From positions 111,536,827 to 111,600,826 of the forward strand of contig OZ021722.1 of the NCBI GenBank assembly GCA_963978545.1: a stretch of DNA of 64,000 bases, in the 5' to 3' direction. The notes beneath the pieces are model-generated. The model made no database searches. It was not told where the DNA came from and worked only from the letters and a program-made list of their open reading frames with translations. Origin of the DNA: Linyphia triangularis. Its lineage: Eukaryota; Arthropoda; Arachnida; Araneae; Linyphiidae. Shown piece after piece: positions 1-10,105 of this stretch (positions are counted from its first letter, which is position 1; every line of letters starts with the position of its first letter). The position numbers and the translations under genes were made by a program.

Positions 1-251
1 TTAACAGGAGATATTGCAGATACTTAAAAATACATTAAAAAGTAGGTAATAAATACACTTTTTTATACATTACTAATACCAACTTTAGAATAAATGCAAT
101 GTTAAAATGAATAATAATTTATTATCCTACACTACATTTGAAATCTTTTTGGTCTATTTATTCGTGTCCAGCAAATTAGAAAATTTCGAACAAAAACCTT
201 TCTTAGAAAGAAAATATTAATTCTGTCAATATTAATCAGCTCTTGAAACTT

Positions 252-284
<33 letters not shown>

Positions 285-404
285 ATGATGATATTGCTTA
301 TAAACTCTACTTTAATGAAGGGTTTGCTGTGGTGCTATATTCCCAAGGTACTTTGCCACCTGGTGCATATGATCTCGCAGGGCAAGTATTCAGTGAGATA
401 ATAT
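1..404. other. AT-rich left flank, no gene seen
   Basis: AT-rich sequence with a 28-base poly-A run at 256-283. The run could be the tail of an old retrotransposed copy, but nothing on either side is recognisable. No coding signal, RNA gene or repeat was identified before the LTR that begins at 405. Confidence 0.5.
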
Positions 405-1196
405 TGTTGCGTTGTACGGGTTCGAAAGATTTGAAGCCAAAGCAGATCAAAACTTGCAGAAATTTATTCCAAAATAACTCTTCACAGTTCTCTTACAGCT
501 CCAGAATTTCTCCTTCTAGTAGACACAATACAGCTCTTTTCACCTCAATAGAGCCCAAAACAGCAGTTAAAAACTTGACAACAACTGCTAAATCGCCGCA
601 AAAGACAATGCAATACAGCTCGCTCAGTATCTCCAGTCAACTAATTCAGTGACTCAAAATCCAAGAACTCACTTCAGTCAACTATCGGACTCAGCTAACA
701 ACTAGCTCCGTGACTCAAAATCAGTCAACTAACTAACCCTACTCACGGCCGTCCTTATATAGGAGTGGGGAACTTTCGTGAATATTCCAGAGATAGACAT
801 TTGGAGAACTTTCCAGATTGTAGTCGAAAAGTCCTTATACATGTACATGGGATACATGTACCCATACATGTACCGAAAATGTCGCCAAATGGTCGCCAAG
901 TTTGGCGACATTTGGCGATTTCTCGCCAAATTTGGCGACAAAAATTAGTTGCCAAAACCGTCGCCAATTTAGCTCTATCTCGCCAAATTGGCGAGATTCC
1001 CATTACCATAATGTTAAATACCCTGACCCTTGAAACTCGCTTCCCAGAGTTACCTCTGCAAAATCGTTATAGAGCGATAACACTCATATTGCCGGGAAAC
1101 AAACTATTGCATTGCCTTATGCGAAATGTACAGAAATTTATCTATTTACAAAATTAACACTACGAAATATTTACAAATGTACAAAAATTCGTAACA
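405..1196 (-). repeat. Gypsy-1 3' LTR (792 bp)
   Basis: Bounded by TG...CA: on the minus strand it starts TGTTACGAATTTTTG and ends GTACAACGCAACA. It is preceded by the polypurine tract. A second near-complete copy, in plus orientation, lies at 17995-18800. An inner stretch (about 886-1000) holds repeated, mutually inverted TTGGCGA/TCGCCAA motifs able to form hairpins. Another stretch (about 838-875) has nested ACATGT palindromes. Confidence 0.88.
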
Positions 1197-1502
1197 TTGC
1201 CCCCTTCCCATTGAAACCTTCCCAAGGACTGCACGTCCCTGGCAGTACAGTTCCCGGAAAGAAGGCTCAAGCTCTGCAATAGCAAACACTCTGTGTTCAT
1301 AACTAAACTATAAAATTTACTAAATTTACTAATTTAAAGACAGAAACATTACTGAATAAATAAATAAATAATTAAATAAACAATAAACGTAAAAATTTAT
1401 ATACACATGTGACCATGGTCTTAATGACTATTTACACTTTATACATTAGGGGGATTACAAACTATGGGTATTAAAAACTATGGGAATTACAAACTATGGG
1501 AA

Positions 1503-2006
1503 TTACAAACTATGGCCATAGTAAGGGGCTAACCTGTCGTAATGAACGACTCTAGGTTTAGAATTTGGTGACTTACGTATTCGGACCACGACATCATTCA
1601 GCCGGTTGAGGACTGAGTAAGGACCATCCCAATGAGACTGAAGTTTGGGAGAAAGTCCTTTTTGTCGTTTCGGGTTCCAGAACCGAACCTTATCACCTTC
1701 CTGGAATTGATGTCCTGTAGCCTTCGTGTCGTATCTGGTCTTCATCTTGTCCGTCGCCAAGTTGATTCGCTCTCTGGCAAAATTGTGCACATCTTCAAAC
1801 CGTGCCTGAAGATCCTCGACGTACACCTCTGGCGATGAAGGTGCATTTGGAGGGCGGCCAAACAACAGATCACACAGCAGACGAAGGTTACGACCGAAGA
1901 GCATCTGGGATTGGGAATAGCCGGTAGTCTCGTGGACAGCACTGCGATAGGCCAGAAGAAACAAAGGTAACTTCTGATCCCAGTCCTGTTGGTTTCTCGA
2001 AACCAT
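1503..2006 (-). pseudogene. Gypsy-1 integrase C-terminal part (frameshifted continuation)
   Basis: 168 codons continuing the integrase of the upstream fusion ORF in another frame. It starts just after the catalytic Glu region and includes the helix motif QKLPLFLLAYRSAVHETTGY, then the C-terminal GPY/F-type module (GPYSVLNRLNDVVVRI), and ends with YGHSL before the stop. The segment aligns nearly throughout with the end of the Gypsy-2 integrase, so a frameshift at about 2006-2020 separates two halves of one protein. It has no start of its own that I trust and is probably not translated separately. The polypurine tract and LTR follow about 300 bp further on, as expected for a pol 3' end. Confidence 0.8.
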
Positions 2007-3274
2007 CAGTGTGGGTTATTGATGATGGTTCTGTTATACCTCTCCACCATGCCATCCGACTGTGGGTGTAAAGGCGTCGTCTGTGTTTTGTCAATGCCAA
2101 GTAGATCACAAAGTCCTTTCATTACAGCAGAGGTAAAATTCCTTCCGTGATCAGAATGTAACTGAAGAGACACTCCAAATCTGGAAATCCAGCTCTGAAC
2201 CATTACCTCTGCAACGGTGGTAGCCTCTTGATCAGGGATAGAATACGCTTCGGGCCACTTTGTAAAATAATCCATGACATCAAGGAGGTATTTGTTGCCG
2301 TCAGCAGATCGTGGTAGTAGTCCCAAGATGTCACACGCAATCCGTTCAAAATGCGCTGTTACGTTGTAACGTTGCAGTTTTCCTCGACTGTTTTTCTTCG
2401 GTTCTTTCCGGGCGGATCTGCACCACTTCTCCACGTCAGCCCTCGCCTTACTCCAGTAGTACCGCTCTCGAACTCTTTGTAATCTCTTCATTATTCCATA
2501 GTGGCCTCCAATTGGACTGCTATGTAGTTCTTTAAGAACGTCTGTGACTCGGGATCTTGGAAGCAATAGCTGCCATCGGGATGTCTTTCCATCATCAGAT
2601 TCGAACTTCCGGTACAGCACGCCGTTTCGAATATGGAGGGAGTTCCAGAGGGCCCAATATTGCTTTGTCATCGGACTAAAGATGGAAATGTCCTGCCAAG
2701 TTGGTGTCGCATTCGAAGATTCCTTTAAATCCTCCTGTACGGCAGAGATCGCAGCAATATCCTTCTGCATTTCCTCTTGGCCAGAGAAAATTTCTTTCTT
2801 CATCTCTTCTTGACCAGAGAAAATCTCTTTCTTCATCTCTTCTTGACCAGAGAAAATCTCTTTCTTCATCTCTTCTTGACCAGAGAAAATCTCTTTCTTC
2901 ATCTCATCTTGGCCAGACAAAATCTCTTTCATGATCTTTTCTTGGCCAGACAAAATCTCTTTCTTCACCTTATCTTGGCCAGACAAAATATCTTTCTTCA
3001 TATTTTCTTGGCTCGCTTTCATTTCTTCACGCCATTTGGATATTCCCTTCTTCATTTCTTCTTGGCTTTTCTTCATTTCTTCTTGGCTCGCTTTCATTTC
3101 TAACAGCCATTCGGACATTCCTTTCCTCATCTCCTTTTGGCTTTTTATCATCTCTTTTGGGCTTTTTATCATTTCTTCTTGCCCTTTGGACATTTTCTTC
3201 TCCATTTCTTGCATTAAAGCAAAAAGCTGTTGAAATTTTTCATCTTGCTCCGCCATTGCTCTGGTAATCGGCAT
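2006..3274 (-). pseudogene. Gypsy-1 gag N-terminus fused in frame to integrase
   Basis: 422 codons from ATG at 3274. Residues 1 to about 185 are a highly charged, probably coiled-coil Gag start made of an 11-residue repeat (SGQEEMKKEIF and variants). The repeat is encoded by near-perfect 33-bp tandem units between about 2768 and 3010. At about 2720 the sequence passes in frame into integrase: the H2C2 region (HSSPIGGHYG), then the DDE core with Asp in ACDILG, Asp in LHSDHGRN and Glu in DGMVERYN. The second Cys pair of the zinc finger is lost (WCRSARKE where Gypsy-2 has CKSCDAC). Protease, RT and RNase H are absent. The ORF ends at a frameshift, and the rest of integrase continues in another frame at 2006-1503. 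It is either a decayed element or a structural Gag fusion with no enzyme activity. Confidence 0.82.
2768..3010 (-). repeat. 33-bp coding tandem repeat in Gypsy-1 gag
   Basis: Consecutive 33-bp units, of which at least three (about 2800-2900) are identical or nearly so. They encode repeats of the 11-residue unit SGQEEMKKEIF on the minus strand. An 11-residue period suits a right-handed or hendecad coiled coil. More diverged units extend to about 3110. Confidence 0.75.
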
Positions 3275-3297
3275 CAAATCCCACTTCTGACACCAGT

Positions 3298-3604
3298 TGT
3301 TGCATTGAGGGGTTCGAAAGATTTGACGCCAAAGCAGATCAAAACTTGCAGAAATTTATTCCAAAATAACTCTTCAAAGTTCTCTTACAGCTCCAGAACT
3401 TCTCGTTCTAGTAGACACAATACAGCTCTTTTCACCTCAATAGAGCACAAAACAGCAGTTAAAAACTTGACAACAACTGCTAAATCGCAATGCAATACAG
3501 TTCGCTCAGTATCTCCAGTCAACTAATTCAGTGACTCAAAATCCAAGAACTCACTTCAGTCAACTATCGGACTCAGCTAACAACTTGCTCCGTGACTCAA
3601 AATC
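3298..3604 (-). repeat. Gypsy-1 5' LTR, truncated
   Basis: About 307 bp matching the U5 side of the 405-1196 LTR, with scattered substitutions and one small indel. Its inner end (TGTTGCATTGAGG on the plus strand at 3298) abuts the primer-binding region. Similarity stops at about 3604, where Gypsy-2 internal sequence begins. Confidence 0.85.
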
Positions 3605-3607
3605 CGT

Positions 3608-5643
3608 GACACAGATCCAGCCAAGATCCATGCTATGCAAATTTGGTCTCGACCGCAAGACGTTCATCAATTGCGAAGCTTCCTAGGCCTGTGCACGTAT
3701 TACCGTAGATTTGTGAAGGGATTCTCCAAGATCGCCAGACCTTTGCATCGACTAACAGAGAGCAAGCAGAAGTTCCTGTGGACTGCCGACTGTGACGACT
3801 CCTTCAATCAACTGAAGAACGCTTTAACATCCGCGACTGTTTTGGCTTTTCCCGATGTTAACAAGGACTTTATTCTGGATACAGACGCCAGCAATGAGGG
3901 AGTTTGCGTCGTTCTTTCCCAGAAAATTGAAGGACAGGAGAAAGTCATCGCTTATTTTAGTAAGAGCCTGTCAAGATCCGAGCGGAACTACTGCGTCACA
4001 AGAAAGGAGTTAATGGCAATAGTAAAGGCCGTTGAACACTTTCATCATTACTTGTACGGCCGAAAATTCCTTTTAAGAACTGATCATGCATCTCTGACTT
4101 GGTTGCTAAATTTCAAGAATACAGAGGGACAAATAGCAAGGTGGATTCAGCGCCTGCAGGAATACGACATGGATATCCATCACAGAAAAGGAACGTTCCA
4201 TGGAAATGCAGACGCTCTTTCTAGAAGACCATGTCCGGAGAATTGTCGATTTTGTTCCAATGCCGAGTCTAAGTTTGGGGTTAACACATCGGCCGTTCGG
4301 AAAATAACCACCAAGTCGACTACTTCAGACGTGGACCCTTGGAGTGACCAGAATGTTCGAAAGAGTCAGGTTGAAGATCAAGACTTGAAACCTCTAATTG
4401 AATTCATGGAAGAAGCTACAGGAAAACCCAGTTGGCAGGAAATTGCACGCTATAGCCCAACAATGAAGAGATATTGGGCTATGTGGGACTCTTTGCACTT
4501 GAAGAATGGAGTACTCTACCGTCGATGGGAGTCCGATGATGGCAAAAGCTTCCGGTGGCAATTAATCCTTCCAAGTTCTAGAGCTACCAACGTTCCAGAA
4601 GAACTTCACAGCAGTTCTACTGGAGGACATTTTGGTGTCACGAAAACTCTTCAGAAAGTCAGGGAGAGATTCTTCTGGGACAAAGCAAAATCCGACGTGG
4701 AGAAGTGGTGCAAGTCCTGTGATGCATGCAATTCGCTGAAGGGACCGAAGACCCGAACTCGTGGAAAGTTGCAACGTTACAACGTAGGAGCACCATTCGA
4801 AAGAATTGCTTTGGACGTCTTAGGCCCCCTACCTCACACAACTAATGGCAACAAATACATCCTAGTTGTCATGGACTACTTTAGCAAGTGGCCAGAAGTA
4901 TACGCGATTCCGGATCAGGAAGCCACAACCGTAGCAGAAGTCCTCGTACGGAATTGGATCTCCCGATTTGGCGTACCCCTGCTGATACATTCCGATCAGG
5001 GGACGAACTTCAACTCTGCCGTCTTCACTGGGCTGTGTGACTTGCTCGACATGGAAAAGACTCGTACAACTCCCCTGCACCCACAATCCGATGGAATGGT
5101 TGAACGATTTAATAGAACGATTCTGAATCATCTCTTCTTGTTTGTTTCCAAGAACCAGCAAGATTGGGATCAGAAACTTCCACTGTTCCTTTTGGCCTAC
5201 AGAAGTGCTACTCACGAGACCACCGGATATACACCATCTCAAATGATTTTCGGAAGAGACCTTAGACTACCCTGCGACATCCTCTTTGGACGACCACCGG
5301 ACACCCCTTCCTCGCCTGTCCAGTATCTAGATGATCTCCAGGCACGTTTGGAAGCCGTACATCGGTTCGCCAGAGAAAGAATCAACATCATGACGGAGCG
5401 CATGAAGGTCCGCTACGATGCCAAGGCCACGGAACGTTCATTCCAGGAAGGTGACAAGGTGTGGTTATGGAATCCTAAACGTCGGAAAGGACTCTCTCCT
5501 AAGCTCCAGACGAACTGGGAAGGGCCGTATGTGGTCCTTAGGAAGATCAACGACGTCGTGGTAAGGATTCAACGGACACCCTCCTGAAACCTAGAGTTGT
5601 ACATCACAATAGGCTAGCCCCATATTATAGTAGAAGTGATTGA
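3608..5643 (+). pseudogene. Gypsy-2 pol fragment: RT end, RNase H, integrase
   Basis: Open for about 660 codons with no start codon of its own, because it is the 3' part of pol. It begins at the RT connection (QIWSRPQDVHQLRSFLGL). RNase H follows, with the first Asp in FILDTDASNEG, then RKELMAIVKAVEHF and LRTDHASLTWLL. Integrase carries an H2C2 finger (HSSSTGGHFG ... CKSCDAC), a DDE core (Asp in IALDVLGPLP, Asp in HSDQGTNF, Glu in GMVERFNRTI) and a C-terminal GPYVVLRKINDVVV module. A one-base frameshift near 5585 moves the last roughly 18 residues into another frame that ends at TGA 5641-5643. The N-terminal truncation removes gag, protease and the RT active site, so the element is not autonomous. 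Confidence 0.88.
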
Positions 5644-5703
5644 ATTGCCTTCCCTCTTAAGGACTTCACTGCCCGGAACGTGCAGTCTTTAAGAAGGGGG
5701 AAA

Positions 5704-6170
5704 TGTTGCACAAATTGTCTGTATATAGTGTAAATAGTGACGTATTATTTAAAATTCTATTGTAATTTATTTTTATCTTATTTTATATATTAACAGCGAT
5801 TATACAAGTTAGAAAAAGGTGACAACACCTAAAGCAATCGAGAAGTTTCGAGATATTTCTTTTCCGATGAATTGGCTCCAAATTTCGCGAATGTCTCACG
5901 CGCTTGTATATAAAAGACTGGAGAACGGGAAAGTTTTCAGATTGACTTCGGACTTCGTTGAAAGCTGATCGCGATCGCTCTGTTGACCTATTGGAGTGAG
6001 CTTGTATAATCGCTATATTCGAAGCTGTTCTTGTTGAAGCTTGTATTGAAGATTAATAGTGATTGCAATGTTATCTGTGAATAAATATTGTGAGTTTTCT
6101 GAAGAGAATAAATACTAGTTTTTATCTGAAAAACTGTGCCATCATTGCCTCAGTGGAAAAATTAGGAACA
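5704..6170 (+). repeat. Gypsy-2 3' LTR (467 bp)
   Basis: Starts TGTTGCACAAATTG directly after the polypurine tract and ends AAAAATTAGGAACA. It contains a TATA box (TATATAAAAG, about 5907) and AATAAA signals at about 6080 and 6107, the usual U3-R layout. The copy at 13947-14411 has the same ends and nearly the same length. Confidence 0.88.
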
Positions 6171-6790
6171 TTATATATGTATGCATATTTCATACGTACA
6201 TACTTTTAAAGAAGGCTAAAATTACTCTAATTTTATTCAAAGCCTATTCTTCCAAAACATATTTTGTATGAAACTTCTTATTCTTGTTCAAAAGTTTCAT
6301 GAAAGAAAATGTGATATTGCTACTCAAAATGAAATTCTTTACAAATTTAAAATACAATAATTTTCCTGCCCAATAATCTCTCTCTTCCAGGTATAATAGA
6401 AGAATTGGAACAAAATATTTCAATATGCGATGATTGATTAATTTGTCGTGAATTGATGTAATTTACCGATTTTGTTTTCATTACTTAAAAAAAATGCCCA
6501 GTTTAGCGATTATTCCTACATTGCTCCCCCCCCCCCCCCAAAAAAAAAACACCTCTGAAACGGGGGAAATTTTGCGATATGTTTTCCAATAAACATTACA
6601 TATTCCTTTATTTTAAGTGCAACAGTGAAGAAACAGTTGTTGATGGCTGGTGTTAGCCTTTATCTCATTTCTGCGGAGGTGGGGTTGATTAGAACACCTT
6701 AAAAGGCATTTCTATAGCTATTTTAATCAAACTCGTTAAAACCGTTTTTTAGTAATCGCTGAAATACGTGATTGTTTCAATGTCGCTACT
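6171..6790. other. Spacer, nothing recognised
   Basis: AT-rich sequence with a poly-C/poly-A junction at about 6525-6549. No gene, RNA or named repeat seen. Confidence 0.5.
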
Positions 6791-6805
6791 TTATAAGGGT
6801 CTAGG

Positions 6806-6985
6806 ACGAAAGACGAAATCGCGACAAGCCACAATCCCGAAAGCCAAAATCCAGACAGGCCACAAACCCGAATGGGACGGAATCCCGAACGACCAAAATC
6901 CCGAATGGGACGAAATCCCGATAAGCCATAATCCCGAAAGGGAAAAATCCCTATCAACCAAAAGAAATCCCTACCAACGGGAAAA
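6806..6985 (+). repeat. ATCCCGA minisatellite, copy 1
   Basis: Tandem degenerate units of about 15-17 bp built on AATCCCGA followed by AAGCC, CAAGCC or ATGGGACG. Related arrays occur at 23660-23816 (opposite strand) and 48718-48925. The downstream end shifts to ATCCCTA variants, as in the other copies. The short ORFs across it are repeat translations, not genes. Confidence 0.85.
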
Positions 6986-6989
6986 ATCA

Positions 6990-9900
6990 CATCAGAGCGA
7001 AAAATGTGTTAACAGATATTTCAAAACAATATTTTTTTATAAACTTTAAAAATTAATGAGGTCGATTGACATTCATAAAAAATAGATTTTGATTCGTTAT
7101 GAAGTGGAACATGTTGAAGTTGTCAATTAATCATTTCATAGCATTTTTCAGTTTACCTTCGATTTTATTTCTATATTGTATTAATATTCTTCCTTTAGTT
7201 TTGAAGAAAAATTAACATAAATATTACATTTTGCTATCAAAATGTAATTTTATTTCCAATGTTTATATATATTTCTATTTGCTGCCTATTTTTCACCCAC
7301 TAAAATATTCGGTTTAGAATAATATTGGTTCATTTGAAGAAATTTCCCTATATTTTAAAAGAAAGTTCTTGCATCTAATTGAAAAAAAAATTATGGCGTG
7401 ATTGTTCTTCAAAGCACTTAATAAGGTCTCTTCATTAGGTGACAAAACGGTCCCCCGGTTACGAATTAAACTCGGAAAAGCCACCCGGTTTTTACTTACT
7501 CAACTAAATAAGATTATGTTGTCTAAACTTGTGTGTACGGTTTCCGTGTGCAATATATTTACATGGAAAATCAAATTAACATGTCTGATATTATACTTAG
7601 AAATGGATAGATGTATTGCGTTTTCAGTTGTCATAAGCCTAATACTTTAGTAGGGCAAAAGAATGTTTATAGAATGGACACTTTTTCTTATGAGCGATGT
7701 ATATGTAATAGAAACATATGCAGGGAAATGTAATATAATACAAGGAGTGTATAGTTAGAATCTTTTTGGATATATTGATTTACTTGTAGGAGTTGTATTG
7801 CGTCACAGATTTTATTACTATTGAGACATTTTATTTAATAAGAGTTGTTATGCTAAATTGTCCGCGTGTTTCTATTTTACTACAATTTGAATAACAAATA
7901 TAATATGCTCCTAAGGATTGGCGTTACTTTATTTTTTTTAATTTTGGTGCACTTATTTGGAATTTAAAATTGGAAATGAGTAATACGTATTCATAAAACT
8001 AGGATGTAATATAACAAATTAAAAGTAAAATTTAAGTATCGAAAAGTATTATATTTTAGAATATTATCGAAAAAAATTACTACTAAGAAGTATTTCTGTT
8101 AAAAAAATGTAATGCTTTAGATACGAAGCCTATCCGATCAATACTATTAAATGCTTTCTAAATATTACCAGTAGGATGTAACTTCTTACCAAGACATTGC
8201 GTGTTCTATCAGTGAGGTTTTTTACATTTTGGAGTAATATTTACAGTGTCATATTTATTGAATTTTATTAATCCTTATATTGTGAATGATGCTTGCAAAA
8301 ATTGCATCTGAAGAGTAACAAAATGTGTGTATAAAATTTTTAAATATGAAAAATAAAAGAAAAACAATCATTATTTACAAACATTTAAATTCAACATAGC
8401 ACAAAAAACTGCTTTAAATCAAAATATTTATACTCATCTTTCATTTGACAAAAGTAAAAATCTACTATTATCTAATCATTTAACTCAGTTTCAAAAGGGT
8501 GGGTCAGTTTGAACTCTAAACCCATCGTTAGCCCGCTCCATGCACCACAAAAGCCTATTGTGAAGGATCTTCATGCTTCAGTAAGAGGGCGACTCATCAC
8601 ACTTTGAAATATCCCTACACTCCACGATCCGACCAGAAGGTGTTTAGCTGGAAATTTTTCTACAAGGCGGGTTAGGTCGACTAGGGATTTAAAATGTTAA
8701 GATGGTATTTAAACAAATATAAAATCATTTAGATGGTCAAAACATAATATTCTTCATTATACTATAGCTATTAACAAACCTTCTTTGCTTTATATTTATA
8801 TAAAATAAAATGGAAAAAAGTGGAAAAATAAAAAAAAGTTCTTAAACCAATCTCTGGATTTGTAAAGTATGAACACTTGCGAGAAATAAAAAATATTCAG
8901 AAGAAGTAATTAAATTAAAAATTCCGAAATATCAATCCTGAAAATGTTGATAAAATTATTTTTTCATCATTTTAAATGTAAAAGTAATTTAATATATTTA
9001 AAAATAAATAATCCTTACATAAAAGATACTTTTAAATTTTTTGATATATAATAAACAGTTAAGAGCAGCAATCATAATTATGAAATAATGGCGCAAATAT
9101 TAAAACCCGGATCGATAAAAAGAACTTACTAATGACCACAGAGAATTTAACTCTAAGTCAATAAATTTACGTGCAGCACACAAACAAAACATTGTTTCTT
9201 AATAAGAAATTTTAACAGCATAAATCATGAATTGCGTATTAAACTGTTTTCAAACAACTTTTCGAGAGGCATGAAATTAATGTTAAGTCCTGCGTTACCT
9301 AACGTAATGAGATTTTTTTCGGGTAATAATTTTATAAATCATCCATCATTGACAGATTTTATAATCTACAATAGTAGTTTGTGTTGAATCATCCACTTAT
9401 TAAGTCGGCTAACTACTTGACTAGATGCGTGTACACAAAAATCCCCAGCTGATGTAACTCAGCCCATCATTAGTCATTAGTGGCATGTTGTATTCCCTGG
9501 GTTTCCATGCACCATAAAAACCTATTGTCAAGGGACTATTGTGTCCTTCACTACCAGCAAGCAACTGCTGGTGAGACGAATCGCAACCTCCGATACTAAC
9601 AGGCCCTCTCACCTCAAAGTGACGTCACACATCGTCGATCCGCGAGCACACATTTCCCCTGCTACAACGGAACTTCTTTCAGCTTTCAACTTTATACTTT
9701 GATTATCAAACCACGGCCTTTTATTCATTAAAATAATTATAATTTTGAGAAATGTTTAGAAATTACTATTATTATTACTTTGAATTATTTTCAGGCAACT
9801 TTTAAAATTGAATAAAATATATATCTTATACAACTCTTAATTTTCAATTATTATTTTATCCCTTCATAATCTCTTATTATTTAACTTTTAAATTATCATA

Positions 9901-10105
9901 TACATTTAGACTCTTGGAAAACATTAAATGTTGCAGTTAAGTATGGATTCTTTACTTGCTGGGCCATTCTGTTTATAAGCAATGAAAGAAGGTTACTAAC
10001 TTAAAAAAACAAAAACAATTTAAATAGATCAATACAGTATAAAAATCATTTATTATTCATTTAAAAATAGCATACATGTAACAATATTATATAATATCAC
10101 TTAAC
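6990..10105. other. Long AT-rich spacer with two related dispersed-repeat copies
   Basis: No convincing coding signal in 3.1 kb. Two GC-richer patches, about 8490-8690 and 9425-9690, resemble each other: both carry CCATGCACCA, then an A-rich stretch and CCTATTGT, followed by CACTTTGA or a similar motif. They look like diverged copies of one dispersed repeat. The rest is simple AT-rich DNA. Confidence 0.55.

Larger units (their letters stand above)
405..3604 (-). mobile_element. Gypsy-1: Ty3/Gypsy LTR retrotransposon, internally deleted
   Basis: Minus-strand Ty3/Gypsy element. In its own 5'-to-3' order it has a partial 5' LTR (3604-3298), a primer-binding region starting TGGTGTCAGAAGTGGGAT (about 3295-3278), a gag start, a large deletion, an integrase, a polypurine tract (AAGGGGGCAA, about 1206-1197) and a complete 3' LTR (1196-405). 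Protease, reverse transcriptase and RNase H are missing, so it could move only with proteins from another copy. Its integrase closely resembles that of the adjacent Gypsy-2, but the LTRs are unrelated. The 5' LTR is cut at about 3604, where Gypsy-2 internal sequence begins in the opposite orientation. No target-site duplication can be checked because that end is lost. Confidence 0.88.
3605..6170 (+). mobile_element. Gypsy-2: 5'-truncated Ty3/Gypsy retrotransposon
   Basis: Plus-strand 3' portion of a Ty3/Gypsy element: the end of RT, RNase H, integrase, a polypurine tract (AAGAAGGGGGAAA, 5691-5703) and a 467-bp 3' LTR. The left half is missing and replaced by the truncated 5' LTR of Gypsy-1 in opposite orientation, so the two partial elements meet head to head at about 3604. 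A solo LTR of this family lies at 13947-14411, showing that it was mobile locally. Confidence 0.87.

Noticed and set aside
2701..3233. Plus-strand ORFs rich in Phe, Leu and Ser
   Set aside because: Antisense shadow of the Gypsy-1 gag repeat.
7402..7650. 82-codon ORF
   Set aside because: No domain or codon signal, AT-rich context, no recognisable start environment.
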